Positions 48,130 through 57,439 of a DNA stretch of 64,000 nucleotides are shown here, piece after piece. The stretch's first letter is position 1. Every line of letters starts with the position of its first letter. The notes under the pieces are model-generated. The model was not told where the DNA came from. It ran no database searches and saw nothing but the letters and a program-made list of their open reading frames with translations. This DNA is from Candidatus Latescibacterota bacterium (lineage in GTDB: Bacteria > Latescibacterota > UBA2968 > UBA8231). The position numbers and the translations under genes are program-made. The stretch covers positions 116,968 to 180,967 of the forward strand of contig JAJEFJ010000104.1 of the NCBI GenBank assembly GCA_022820485.1, read 5' to 3'.

Positions 48130-50025
48130 CTAATTCCACGGCAGGGCGTACGAGGGCTTATTGACGAAGCGCTCCATTCCCAAGTCGAGCCGAATCGCCG
48201 ATCCAGGCTGAAGACAGACGGTGAAGTGTCGGCCTTCCACTTCTACCGCATGGTCCTCTAGCTGCTCCTGAACGGTCTGCTTATATTGGGTGGCGTGCGA
48301 GTGTCCAGCGCCGGCTTCTTCAGCCGAAATGGACCGGCGCTGCTGATAGGCAACGCGGGTGAAACTGTGCTCGCCAAAAGCGCCGGCTTGGAGCAAGACC
48401 TCGCGCTCTTCTGTCGGGTGCAGGTTGACCAAGTGCAGGACGGCCCGCTCGTCTGCCAGCGATTCCACCAAGGCAGCCACGTCTAGCGGCAAGCCCGGCC
48501 GGCGGCGTTGCGGGTCGAAGTAGCGCAGGCGGGCCATGAGCAGGCCGCCATTGTACATGAAGAGCGGGGCACCCATCGTCAATTGCACCAAGCCCTCGAC
48601 AGTGATGGGATTGCGCACCTGCAGATACCAGTCGCCGTACGTAGCAGGATCTTGCTGGTCGTCGCGCATGAAGGCCAAGCGCTGATATACCTGCGCGTGG
48701 TTGTATCGCAAGATGTCCACCGGGTAGTCCGGGTATTCGCCTGCGAGATACGCAGTCCAAGCCGCTTCGTGGCCGCCGCCGTGCTTGGAAGAGTGCGAGC
48801 TTACCTGCCGCCAATTGTCGCTGTCGTGGTTGCGCTGCTGTTGGAGCCGCGCCATGTCCTCTTGCTGCATGCTCATGCACCAGAGGTGCGTCGTGGGATG
48901 GGCCTGCATGGGGCTGTACCCGTCCCAGCCTTTGTCGTGGTAGAAGTGCGGCGCGTACAGCGTCTGTCCCCGCATTTCCCCCTGCTGCATCAGCACGTCA
49001 ATTTGCGAGCGCGGGAAGTCCATGTAGCGCAAGTCGCCGGAGAGCAAAGTCGCGTTTTCCGCGGCCGCAATGCAGGCGTCGCTCAAATGGTGCCAGCCGT
49101 GCGGCCACGTCCAGCCGTAGTAGCCGCCGTACCACTTGCCGTCGATGTATTCGCCGATCTGCCCCGACAGGCCGACGTTGTCGGGTAGGATGCCGTTGTT
49201 TTGCCGGGTGCGTTCGATCCACGCGTTGGTGTATTCCTCGACCCAAGCTCGGTACTTGTCATCGCCGCTGCACAGATAGGCGTTGGTCACCATGCTGGTA
49301 GCGGCGAGGTTGCAGGCCACATCGCCGCGGCTCATGCGCTCGACGAGCGTTTGGCCCATCTTCTCTTCCATGCCCGGCTTTTGCAAATCCTCGACCGTCT
49401 CAATGCCGGGAATGTCGTGAAAGGGCAAGGGCCAAGGTTTCCACTGGGCGTAGCGATAGACCGTGTAGTGCTTTTCAAAATTGCGATGCGCCGGTCCCAT
49501 ACTGCCGTTGTGGGCGCAGCGGATGAGCTTTTGCTCCGCGTCGTAATTGGGAGCCTCTGGGTCTTCGTTGAGATAGAAACCCGCATAGCGCTTGGCGCGC
49601 TCAATGTTCTTTTCGGTTGGATCGGCGAGGCACAGCAAATAAAAAAACAAGTACCCCTCGCCTTGGTGCATCCAGTCGTACCCTTGCTCGTATTCTTTGA
49701 CGACCATGGGATGGCCGTGGCCGGTGTCGTAGCGGGTGAACTGTTGGGTGATGCCCTCCCAAGTGCGGTGAGAATATTCGAGCACGTGATCGCCGCCGCC
49801 CATCAAGTAAAAGAGCGGCCAGTTGTGGAAGCTCTCGTACGCGTCGTCGAGGCCGTCGATGCTGCTAAAGTCCTCTGTGGGCGGCCACAGCACCGAGCCG
49901 TCCGGGCGCACGTAGCGCTCCATGAGCGGATGGACGGACATGTCCATCAGGTCGATTAGGCTGCGCTCGAGAACGGCCCATTGGGGCGGCTCGACAAACG
50001 GTATGTTCCCTTCAATTCTTACCAC
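48130..50025 (-). CDS. Unrecognised 631-aa cytoplasmic protein
   Basis: I do not recognise a family. Start GTG 50025 has a perfect AGGAGG at 5 nt and gives MVRIEGNIPFVEPPQWAVLE; a longer frame to 50187 runs antiparallel to nothing useful and would overlap the PPIase gene. No signal peptide. The protein is rich in Trp, Tyr and His in patches (YESFHNWPLFYLMGGGDHVL, WYGGYYGWTWPHGWHH) and helical repeats alternate with such loops. This resembles (alpha/alpha)n-toroid sugar-processing enzymes such as polysaccharide lyases or GH88/GH105-like proteins, but that is only an impression. The last 150 residues look beta-rich. Position between a surface-protein operon and a sugar-acid aldolase supports a role in carbohydrate turnover. 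Confidence 0.6.
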   Translation of the reverse strand: MVRIEGNIPFVEPPQWAVLERSLIDLMDMSVHPLMERYVRPDGSVLWPPTEDFSSIDGLDDAYESFHNWPLFYLMGGGDHVLEYSHRTWEGITQQFTRYDTGHGHPMVVKEYEQGYDWMHQGEGYLFFYLLCLADPTEKNIERAKRYAGFYLNEDPEAPNYDAEQKLIRCAHNGSMGPAHRNFEKHYTVYRYAQWKPWPLPFHDIPGIETVEDLQKPGMEEKMGQTLVERMSRGDVACNLAATSMVTNAYLCSGDDKYRAWVEEYTNAWIERTRQNNGILPDNVGLSGQIGEYIDGKWYGGYYGWTWPHGWHHLSDACIAAAENATLLSGDLRYMDFPRSQIDVLMQQGEMRGQTLYAPHFYHDKGWDGYSPMQAHPTTHLWCMSMQQEDMARLQQQRNHDSDNWRQVSSHSSKHGGGHEAAWTAYLAGEYPDYPVDILRYNHAQVYQRLAFMRDDQQDPATYGDWYLQVRNPITVEGLVQLTMGAPLFMYNGGLLMARLRYFDPQRRRPGLPLDVAALVESLADERAVLHLVNLHPTEEREVLLQAGAFGEHSFTRVAYQQRRSISAEEAGAGHSHATQYKQTVQEQLEDHAVEVEGRHFTVCLQPGSAIRLDLGMERFVNKPSYALPWN

Positions 50026-50035
50026 TTTAGCCTCC

Positions 50036-51715
50036 TCATGTGTTGCGGACGAGGGCCTCCACCTGCGCGCGGAAGACCTCAATTTGCGCCGCGTATTCGT
50101 GGCGCAATTGGATGATGAATTGCCCAAAGAGCCGCTCCTGCTTTTGGCGGCGCACCAGTGCCCGAGCGCGGCGCTCGGCCTGCGCAAAGGGCCTTGGTGC
50201 GGCGTTGATCGTCGAATCGAGCAAGCGGAAAATGGCGTAGTACGGGCCGCTGATCGGTTCGGAACTTAGCACTTCAGCGGCCGCGACCTCCAAGGCGATC
50301 GGACCGATGAGTGCGCCAATTTTTTGCCCTTGTGCCGCCTCAAAGAGCGGCACGAACTGTTGCTTCTCCCAAGGATGCAGGTGGAACTCGCCCTCGTTGG
50401 CTTTGCCGCGCCGGCGCAGGGTGTGCTCGGCGGCCAGCGCACCCAAGTCGCCGCCGCGCTCCACTTCCTCGCGCAGCGCCAGTGCCTCCTCCTCGGTGCG
50501 AACCAAAATTTCCTGCACGCCGATCGATTCGAGGGGGCGGAAAAGGTTGGGGTGACGGTCGTACAACTCTCGGGCTTCTTCGCGGCTGGCGAAGACGCCA
50601 TCGACCACGTCCCGGCGCATGGCCACCAGCAAGTTTGACAGCCACCGCTTTTGGAACCAAGCGATCACTGCTTCTTCGCGGTCAACGCCCGCTGCATACG
50701 CGCCGGCCAAGAGCAGCGCGCGCGGCTCGACGATGTCTTGGACGAACCAGTCGAACTGCTCGGGCGCGTCCTCTCGGAAGCCAACGCCTAGCTCGCGAGC
50801 GAAATCGAGCAGATCGCCGATGGTAAAGACGCCGCTCGCGTGTTCGTAGATCGGCTGCTCGCGCTCCTCCGCAGAAAACGCCTTAGCACCCTGCCCGATG
50901 CGGTCGCGCACGCTCTCCAAGGCTTGGTCGTAAACCACAAAGTCGAGTTCTTGCCGCAAGCGGGCCGACAGCGCCTGCACGGCCGGCGGCAGCTTCTCCT
51001 TGAGCAACTCGGCCTCGATGACCGACTGCACGACCGAGAGCTTGACCGGCACTTCGGCTGTCACCTCGTACACGCCGAACTGGTCGTTGAAGAGCACTGG
51101 CTCCGAGAACTGGCCCAGTGCCAGCGGAAAGACCTTCTCCTGCAAGATGCGTGGGTATAGCTCGTCCTTGATCAGGTAGCGGCCCCCCTCTAGCTGGGTC
51201 GCATCGAGCAGGTTGCGGCTGGCATATATGTCGAAGTCATCGCCACCCTCCAAGGCCGCCCTGATCGCTTGCGCCTCTTCTATTGTGGCAACTACGATGC
51301 GCCGCACTTGCACGGCGCGGTCGCGGCCCGTCTCTCGCTGGTGGGCCAGCATCTCCTCTTGCGTGTGGACGATCTTGTCATGCACCTCTAGCTGCAAAAA
51401 GCGGCGCAAGACGCGGTCGCTATGCAGTTTGTCCATCTTGCGGCGGAAGTCGGCGCACTGGTCGAGGCCCCGCTTTTTGGCCTCCAGGACCATGAGCTCC
51501 TTGTCGATCATGGTCTGCAAGTAGTCGAAATAGGCGTCCGCACCCGTCTTTTTGCTCCGCAGATCGGGGTGTAGCCTTTCTTCAAATTCCAGCAACTGGG
51601 GGGCGTCGATTTCCACCTCGCCGACTCGGGCCACCACCAAGTCCTCGGTGGGGGTGCTGCAGCTCCAGCAAACGAGGAGCCACAGCCAATATACCGCGTG
51701 CTTCGCTCTACTCAC
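50036..51715 (-). CDS. PpiC/SurA-like peptidyl-prolyl isomerase, probable lipoprotein
   Basis: 559 aa from GTG 51715, which overlaps the upstream stop (GTGAGTAG). The N-terminus AVYWLWLLVCWSCS is a hydrophobic signal with a possible lipobox Cys (WSC), so the product is likely periplasm-facing and lipid-anchored. Two PPIase-like regions are visible: about 110-230 (VQVRRIVVATIEEAQAIRAA ... LALGQFSEPVLFNDQFGVYE) and about 390-530 (IGVQEILVRTEEEALALREE ... GPYYAIFRLLD). Flanking helices resemble the SurA chaperone. Such proteins fold outer-membrane proteins. The placement directly after two large outer-membrane-type genes suggests a dedicated chaperone. A TTG at 51739 is a less likely start. Confidence 0.85.
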   Translation of the reverse strand: MSRAKHAVYWLWLLVCWSCSTPTEDLVVARVGEVEIDAPQLLEFEERLHPDLRSKKTGADAYFDYLQTMIDKELMVLEAKKRGLDQCADFRRKMDKLHSDRVLRRFLQLEVHDKIVHTQEEMLAHQRETGRDRAVQVRRIVVATIEEAQAIRAALEGGDDFDIYASRNLLDATQLEGGRYLIKDELYPRILQEKVFPLALGQFSEPVLFNDQFGVYEVTAEVPVKLSVVQSVIEAELLKEKLPPAVQALSARLRQELDFVVYDQALESVRDRIGQGAKAFSAEEREQPIYEHASGVFTIGDLLDFARELGVGFREDAPEQFDWFVQDIVEPRALLLAGAYAAGVDREEAVIAWFQKRWLSNLLVAMRRDVVDGVFASREEARELYDRHPNLFRPLESIGVQEILVRTEEEALALREEVERGGDLGALAAEHTLRRRGKANEGEFHLHPWEKQQFVPLFEAAQGQKIGALIGPIALEVAAAEVLSSEPISGPYYAIFRLLDSTINAAPRPFAQAERRARALVRRQKQERLFGQFIIQLRHEYAAQIEVFRAQVEALVRNT

Positions 51716-54566
51716 TAAGTCCTGCTTGTACTGTGACAAAAGTCAATCCACTGGTTTCGGTGCGGGCCTTCTCCTCCGCGAGCTCTATCCGCCGCTTGTC
51801 GATGCGCAGCCCCACTTGAGACATGAGCTTATAGCCCAAGTACGAAGTTGTATTGGACAATTGCACGGCAAAGGACGTCTCGTTGTAGTCCCCGGTGGGA
51901 TCACCTGCGTTGACGGTGGCCTCTTCTACAACCATGTCGCGGAAGTGCAGGTACTCCGTGCCGAACTGTACGACCGAGCGTTTCATAAAGGGCACCTTTA
52001 CCAATATTGAGGCCAGCGCGCTCCAGTCGCGCCGTTCGGCCGTGGGAGTGCCTAGCTGCCGCTCGATATTGAACGGGGTATCGTCCATGAACAACTCGTG
52101 CTTGAGGCGCGGCAGCGCGGTTATGCGGCCCAGATGCACCGGATACTCGGCCTTGTTGATCAGCCCCAAGCGGCGCGCATTGCGTTGCAAGGGGCGACCC
52201 TCGCGGTCAACGGCATCCTCGCGCCGTTGCCGTATTAATTCATACAGCAGCTTGCTCTCGCTCTGGAGGCCAGTGCGACCGCGGCGCTCAGCGCCTATCC
52301 ACAGCTTGTTGACCAAGGCGTCGCCCATGCCCAGTGGATCGCGGATCGCGGTCATGCCGCCGGGGGAATTGCTCGGGCGACCGAGCACGGGGCGCAGTTG
52401 AATCCACTGCACCAAGTCTTCGGCGATCTCGTCAGTGGCCCACTTGAGCGAATTATACGCCGTCAGTGTGCCCAATCCGGCAAAGCTCTGTTCGTACGCC
52501 AGCAGGGCATAGTACGTGCGGTTGCGCGCACCCGTCGTCGGCTTGCGCTCCCACACCTGCCCAGTCGTCAGCTTGAGTTCGGGCCGGAGTTCCGCGCTGA
52601 GATAGGCGTTGTACCCACGCCGATCGCGCTTGTAGGGATAGTCGGGCTCGTCGTCGTTTTCAAAGCGGTCGCCCCAGCCATTGTTGTTCAGGTCGAGGGC
52701 AAAGAGATACTCGGGCCGATCGACATTGTAGCGGAGAAAAGGCTCTTCGTAGTCGGGTAAGAAATTGGGACGCTCGCGCAGATCGTTTTGATTGAAGTCG
52801 GAAATGAAGTCGTTGTTCTCGTCGAGGCCGGGAAAGACTGCGTCGTCGGCAAAGCCCTCAAAGGTGCGCGCGAGGCCCCTGCGCTGCTCACTAGTGCGAC
52901 CGTCGTCAAAGCGGCGCTTTTGGTCGTTGATGCGGTCGTTGTCGTCGTTGTCATCGACAAAGTCGTACACGTGCCGCGCCCGCGCTTCGTCGTCGTTGGA
53001 CCAATCCACCCGACCGCTACTATCGACAAAGCGCGGGCTCGTGTCGTACTCGGCGTCTAGGCCGAATGCCTCACCAAAAAAGTAAAACGGCGCAAAGCGG
53101 CGCGAGACATTGACCATCCAGCCAAGAGCCGCGCGATCCCCAGCGATGCCCGAGGATGCCTTGTGCGTATCCCGCGTCCGCGTCGGGTACTGGGTGAACT
53201 GGTGGTTGACGTTGAATTCGCCGTACACGCGGAAGCCAGCCCAATCGTCGGCCTGGAGCGTCAGCCCGGCTACCTGCGTCGCTGTCGGCAGTCCGTAGTC
53301 GAAGACCACCGTCCGCTGGTTGGAGTTGTCCCAGACGTTGCCATCGGCCCGGGCGACCGTGCGAAACTGCGGCTGCTCGCCGCTGGGACTGTTGTCGGTC
53401 TGGCGGTTGGACGTGACCTCTACCTTGTAGTCGTTGCCCAACACCAAGCGGAAGCGCACCCGGCTGATTTGGTTGACCAAGTCCGCGCTCGGCACCACGG
53501 ATTCTAGATCCACGACCGCCGGATCTTCGTCGGAAAACACGTACTCGAGCAATATCTGGCTCGCCTCGCCCCGGCCCTCGGCCGTCAGAAAACCACCCCG
53601 CTCGATTCCACCGATGATGCGCGGTGCAAAGCCAATCTCGCTGCCAATCAGCAGGGTGTCGCGGTCGCCGATCCGCGTCTCAATCTCAATGTCGCTGCCA
53701 AAGAGCACGGCCCCGCCGCCCTCGTCTTCGGGCGAATCGTCGGTCAGCCGCACCACGATGCGGTCGATGCGGCTGTCTAGCTGGCCGCTCGTCAGCTTGC
53801 CCTTGAGCGGGTGGCCCTCAAAGCGGTCGGAGGCCGTCCGGCCGTTGTGCGCGTTGAGAAAGGTGCCGCCGATCCGCGTCGTAGCGCCCAAGTCCAAGAC
53901 CACGCGCCCACCGATGAGGTTGGTGAAATTGTCCTCTGTCACGGGAAAGGGGTCCGTGCGAAAAAGCGGCAGGTTGATCCGCGACATGAGCACGGTGGCC
54001 GTCAGGCGGTCGGCCGCGTAGTTGAACATAACCCCGTTGTACGCGGTCTTGCGAAAGGTCATGGGCGTCAGCATGGCGAAGATCTCGTCGCCGATGAGCA
54101 CCGAGAAGTAGTGCTGGCCCTTGGTGTCGCCGGCAATGACCAAGTTGCGGAACCACGAGCCGTATTGGCCAGCCTGCAAAATGCCCGAGCCGCCCGAGCC
54201 GGTCGGCTGCACCTGACGCCAGTCGTAGATCAACCAGCCCTTGTTCAAGAAGCGCCCGTAGAGGTCGTAGAAGTACCCGCCCTCCAACCCCGGGTCGAGA
54301 TAGCGCCGATATGGGTCCCGGGCGTAGTTGGTGTAGGCCCACTGCCGGCGGTACTCACCGGCGATTTCCTGCGGCAAATACCACTTCTGCAACGAGGGAT
54401 AGACGGCCTCCATGCGCAGCCCCGTGCCGGCCGAATAGTAGATCGGCTGGCCCGTTTCGATGCGGCCCAAGCGGCTGCCGTAATCCTCGCGCTGGGCGTT
54501 GAGCGGCGCGGCCCCAAGCAGCGCGACCCAGCAGAGAGCGCCGACGCGGCGCAAACTGGTGTTCAT
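51708..54566 (-). CDS. Large outer-membrane-type protein with Asp/Asn-rich loops (paralogue B)
   Basis: 952 aa. Signal peptide MNTSLRRVGALCWVALLGAA with cleavage near LNAQ. The N-terminal region (RQWAYTNYARDPYRRYLDP, YDLYGRFLNKGWLIYDWRQV) and the block LTDDSPEDEGGGAVLFGSDI are shared with the next gene. Middle acidic loops FPGLDENNDFISDFNQND and FALDLNNNGWGDRFENDDEP look like calcium-binding D-x-N-x-D turns. The C-terminal third has alternating amphipathic strands (TSYLGYKLMSQVGLRIDKRR) consistent with a beta-barrel. Family unrecognised. It is 102 nt downstream of its paralogue, with ATCTGCG repeats in the gap, and overlaps the PPIase gene. Confidence 0.72.
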   Translation of the reverse strand: MNTSLRRVGALCWVALLGAAPLNAQREDYGSRLGRIETGQPIYYSAGTGLRMEAVYPSLQKWYLPQEIAGEYRRQWAYTNYARDPYRRYLDPGLEGGYFYDLYGRFLNKGWLIYDWRQVQPTGSGGSGILQAGQYGSWFRNLVIAGDTKGQHYFSVLIGDEIFAMLTPMTFRKTAYNGVMFNYAADRLTATVLMSRINLPLFRTDPFPVTEDNFTNLIGGRVVLDLGATTRIGGTFLNAHNGRTASDRFEGHPLKGKLTSGQLDSRIDRIVVRLTDDSPEDEGGGAVLFGSDIEIETRIGDRDTLLIGSEIGFAPRIIGGIERGGFLTAEGRGEASQILLEYVFSDEDPAVVDLESVVPSADLVNQISRVRFRLVLGNDYKVEVTSNRQTDNSPSGEQPQFRTVARADGNVWDNSNQRTVVFDYGLPTATQVAGLTLQADDWAGFRVYGEFNVNHQFTQYPTRTRDTHKASSGIAGDRAALGWMVNVSRRFAPFYFFGEAFGLDAEYDTSPRFVDSSGRVDWSNDDEARARHVYDFVDDNDDNDRINDQKRRFDDGRTSEQRRGLARTFEGFADDAVFPGLDENNDFISDFNQNDLRERPNFLPDYEEPFLRYNVDRPEYLFALDLNNNGWGDRFENDDEPDYPYKRDRRGYNAYLSAELRPELKLTTGQVWERKPTTGARNRTYYALLAYEQSFAGLGTLTAYNSLKWATDEIAEDLVQWIQLRPVLGRPSNSPGGMTAIRDPLGMGDALVNKLWIGAERRGRTGLQSESKLLYELIRQRREDAVDREGRPLQRNARRLGLINKAEYPVHLGRITALPRLKHELFMDDTPFNIERQLGTPTAERRDWSALASILVKVPFMKRSVVQFGTEYLHFRDMVVEEATVNAGDPTGDYNETSFAVQLSNTTSYLGYKLMSQVGLRIDKRRIELAEEKARTETSGLTFVTVQAGLSE

Positions 54567-54617
54567 ATAACAATCCAAAATGATTTGAACGATTCTAGAT
54601 CGTCTCGTGCATCCTAT

Positions 54618-54646
54618 TCTGCGTCTATCTGCGTCCATCTGCGGAT
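54618..54646. repeat. ATCTGCGTC-type short repeat array
   Basis: TCTGCGTCTA, TCTGCGTCCA and TCTGCGGAT follow in tandem on the plus strand between the two outer-membrane-type genes; related to 39018-39080. Confidence 0.75.
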
Positions 54647-54668
54647 TCATCTTGTACGTGATATAGGA

Positions 54669-57425
54669 TTACTCCAGCCCCGCGTACACAGTTATAAAGC
54701 TAGTGCTAAAGGCGCTGACTTCATTGGTCCGCTCCAAGTCTTCGCTGCCAATAATCACCCGCTCCTCCCACAAGCGCGTATAACTAAAGCCAAACTGCGT
54801 CGTCAGCCGGTAGCCCAAGTAGGAACCAGCGCTGGACCATTGCAGAGCCAACACCAAGTTGCGAAAGTCTCCCGTCGGCCCGGTCGGGCCGTTGGCGAGT
54901 TGCTCGTCCTCGTCGAGGATCAAGTCCCGGAACAGGGAAAACTCTACTCCCGTTTCCACCAGTGACTGGCTCAACAGCGGATGGCTCAGCAGTACGATGC
55001 CCGTGCCGACCCACTCCTCGCGGTCCGCAGCGCGCGCTTCAAACGCAGTCTGGTTGAGGTACTCGCTCTTGACCTTGGGCTGCAACTTGAAGCCGGCCAA
55101 GCCAAAGGTGTAATCCGCTTTGTTGATCAACCCAATCAAGTGGCTGCCTTGGTTGAGCGCCGGGCCTTTGACGCGACTTTTGAACGCGCTGCCCTGCTGC
55201 CAAAAGCGCTCGTACTTGAACTTGTTGATCGCATTTAGATTGTCGAGCGGCTGGTAGTCGAGCTGTAAATAGGTCGTGTTGATCCACGTGTCCCGCGCCG
55301 GCAGAATGTCGCGCACCAGCGCGAGCGAGTTGACTTCGAGGTGCGGCGTCATCTCGCGCCGGTCGTCGGCGATATCGTCTTCCACGCGCCGCAGCATCTC
55401 AAAGGCCCGCAACCGGCCCCAAGTGAAGTCGCGGTCGTACGTCAGCAGGCCATACGCGGCGCGGTTGCGTCCGTCGGAAGCCATACTCTCTTCGCTCAGC
55501 CTGCCCAACGTCAGCCGCGTGTGCGGGTCGAGGAAAATGCCGCCGTATAGGTTGTAGCCCCGGCGATCGACCTTGTAGGGGTAGTCGGGCAAGTCGTCGT
55601 TTTCAAAGCGGTCGATCCAACCATTGTTGTTCAGGTCAATGCCGAACAAAAACTCCGGGCGATCGGCCGCATAGCGGAAGAAGGGTTCTTCGTAATCCGG
55701 GATGCGGTTGTTGAGAATGCGGTTGTCGTTCTGGTTGAAGTCGGAGACGAAATCGTTGTTCTCGTCCCACCCTGGGAAGACGGCCACATCGCCGCCGCCC
55801 TGCGAAAAGCGGAACCAATCGGCCGAGCGGTCTTGGTCGTCGTTGTCGTCAACCAGCTCGTACAGGGACGTGCGCGGATTGTCGTAGGTGATGTCCCCGC
55901 CGTCATCTACGATAAACGAGCTCGTCGAGTAATCTGGGTCCATGCTGTACGCCTCGCCGAAAAAGTAAAACGGCGCGGCCATCTTTGAGGCGTTGATCAT
56001 CCAAGCCTCGGCGTCGCGGGCGTGCGTGGCCAGCGAGCGATCGGCTGCTTGGCGCGCCGGGTTGGGGTACTGGCTGTACGCGCGGCTGACGTCGAATTCC
56101 GCGTATAGGTCCACGCCCTTGATATCCGTGGCTTCCACGGTGAAGCCGTAGATCAAGCGGGACGACGGCAATCCATAGTCGAAGACGACCCGCTGCTGAT
56201 TGGAATTGTCCTGCACATTGCCCTCGGCGCTGAGAATATCGAACAACGCCGGGGACTGATCTTCAATGTCTTGGCCCGTCAGCGGCAAGACCGGCAGCGC
56301 GCGGCTACCCGTCTGCCGGTCGGACCAAACCTGCACCTTGTAGTCATTGGCCAAGACTAAGTCGAACTGCACGGCGACGAGCTCTGAGGGACGCGGGCCA
56401 GTATAGGCGATATCCGTGAAGTCGTAGTTGATGACGATCTTCTCGTCGCCGTCGGCCGCCAAGGCCCCTTCTTTGGGTGCCCCGCCTGAGACCACGGGCC
56501 ACCGCGCCGGATCGGAGACCACGTCGCGGAGCCTAAACTGTTCGCGCTCCCCCGTCTCTGGATCCTCGCTCGTCAAGAGAATGTCGTGCGAAAACAGGGT
56601 CGCTCCGCCCCGACCGTCCTCGGGCGAGTCGTCGCTGAGGACCAGGGCAAGGCCCGAGACCGGCAGGCTGCCCTGATTGGCCGCGAGGGTGCCGACGAAG
56701 GGGTTGCGCTCAAACGCGTCGGCCACGGTGGTGGAGTTGCGCGCATTGACTAAGTTGGCCCCCACGGCCACGAAATCGCCGATCTGCACCACGGCGCGGC
56801 CCGCCATCAGGTTGGTCGCATTGGTGATGCCAGTGGGGGCGGTGGGCGTGCTGCCGATGACCGGACGGCTCACCCGCGAAAAGAGCAGGGTGCCCTCGTA
56901 CTTGTCCGCGGCAAAGTCCATCTGCACGCCGCTGAAGGCGGGTTTGGAGAAGGTGAGCGGGGTCAGGGTCGTGCGGATTCGATCACCCACTGTGATCGCA
57001 TAGTAGAACTGCCCCTGCGAGTCCGAGCTAATGGTGACCGCGTTGAACCAGTTGTTAAAGCGCGGATCCTTGAAGATGGACGAACCAAATTGCACGGGCT
57101 GGTTCTGGGTCCAGTCGTAGATGAGCCAGCCGCGCGTCAAGTAGTTGCCGTATAGGTCGTAAAACGGGGAGCCTTCAATCGTGGTGCTGACGTAGCGCTC
57201 GTACGCGTCGCGCGCGTAGTTGGTGTACTGCCACTGCTGCCAACCGTAGTCGGCAAACAGCTCTTGCGGCACGTACCAACGCTTGATCGTTGGATCCAAG
57301 GCGTCGAAGAGCACGCCCGGCCCCCGAGGCTCATAGGTAATGTCCGCGCCCCAGCGCCGGCCTTGGGCGTGGGCACTTAGCGCCGCGACCAGCAAGGCGG
57401 CGAGTATCCACCGTAGGTCTCGCAT
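54669..57425 (-). CDS. Large outer-membrane-type protein with Asp/Asn-rich loops (paralogue A)
   Basis: 918 aa. Signal peptide MRDLRWILAALLVAALSAHA, cleaved near AHAQ. It shares with paralogue B, in the same order, QYTNYARDAYERYV, FYDLYGNYLTRGWLIYDWTQ, LVLSDDSPEDGRGGATLF, FPGWDENNDFVSDFNQND and FGIDLNNNGWIDRFENDDLP followed by PDYPYKVDRRGYN. The C-terminal third (GTGIVLLSHPLLSQSLVETG, YLGYRLTTQFGFSYTRLWEE) looks like barrel strands. The acidic loops may bind calcium. Family unrecognised. SD GGGAGG before ATG 57425; 14 nt after the FlgD-Ig gene, hence the same unit. Confidence 0.72.
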   Translation of the reverse strand: MRDLRWILAALLVAALSAHAQGRRWGADITYEPRGPGVLFDALDPTIKRWYVPQELFADYGWQQWQYTNYARDAYERYVSTTIEGSPFYDLYGNYLTRGWLIYDWTQNQPVQFGSSIFKDPRFNNWFNAVTISSDSQGQFYYAITVGDRIRTTLTPLTFSKPAFSGVQMDFAADKYEGTLLFSRVSRPVIGSTPTAPTGITNATNLMAGRAVVQIGDFVAVGANLVNARNSTTVADAFERNPFVGTLAANQGSLPVSGLALVLSDDSPEDGRGGATLFSHDILLTSEDPETGEREQFRLRDVVSDPARWPVVSGGAPKEGALAADGDEKIVINYDFTDIAYTGPRPSELVAVQFDLVLANDYKVQVWSDRQTGSRALPVLPLTGQDIEDQSPALFDILSAEGNVQDNSNQQRVVFDYGLPSSRLIYGFTVEATDIKGVDLYAEFDVSRAYSQYPNPARQAADRSLATHARDAEAWMINASKMAAPFYFFGEAYSMDPDYSTSSFIVDDGGDITYDNPRTSLYELVDDNDDQDRSADWFRFSQGGGDVAVFPGWDENNDFVSDFNQNDNRILNNRIPDYEEPFFRYAADRPEFLFGIDLNNNGWIDRFENDDLPDYPYKVDRRGYNLYGGIFLDPHTRLTLGRLSEESMASDGRNRAAYGLLTYDRDFTWGRLRAFEMLRRVEDDIADDRREMTPHLEVNSLALVRDILPARDTWINTTYLQLDYQPLDNLNAINKFKYERFWQQGSAFKSRVKGPALNQGSHLIGLINKADYTFGLAGFKLQPKVKSEYLNQTAFEARAADREEWVGTGIVLLSHPLLSQSLVETGVEFSLFRDLILDEDEQLANGPTGPTGDFRNLVLALQWSSAGSYLGYRLTTQFGFSYTRLWEERVIIGSEDLERTNEVSAFSTSFITVYAGLE

Positions 57426-57439
57426 TAGACCCTCCCTAA

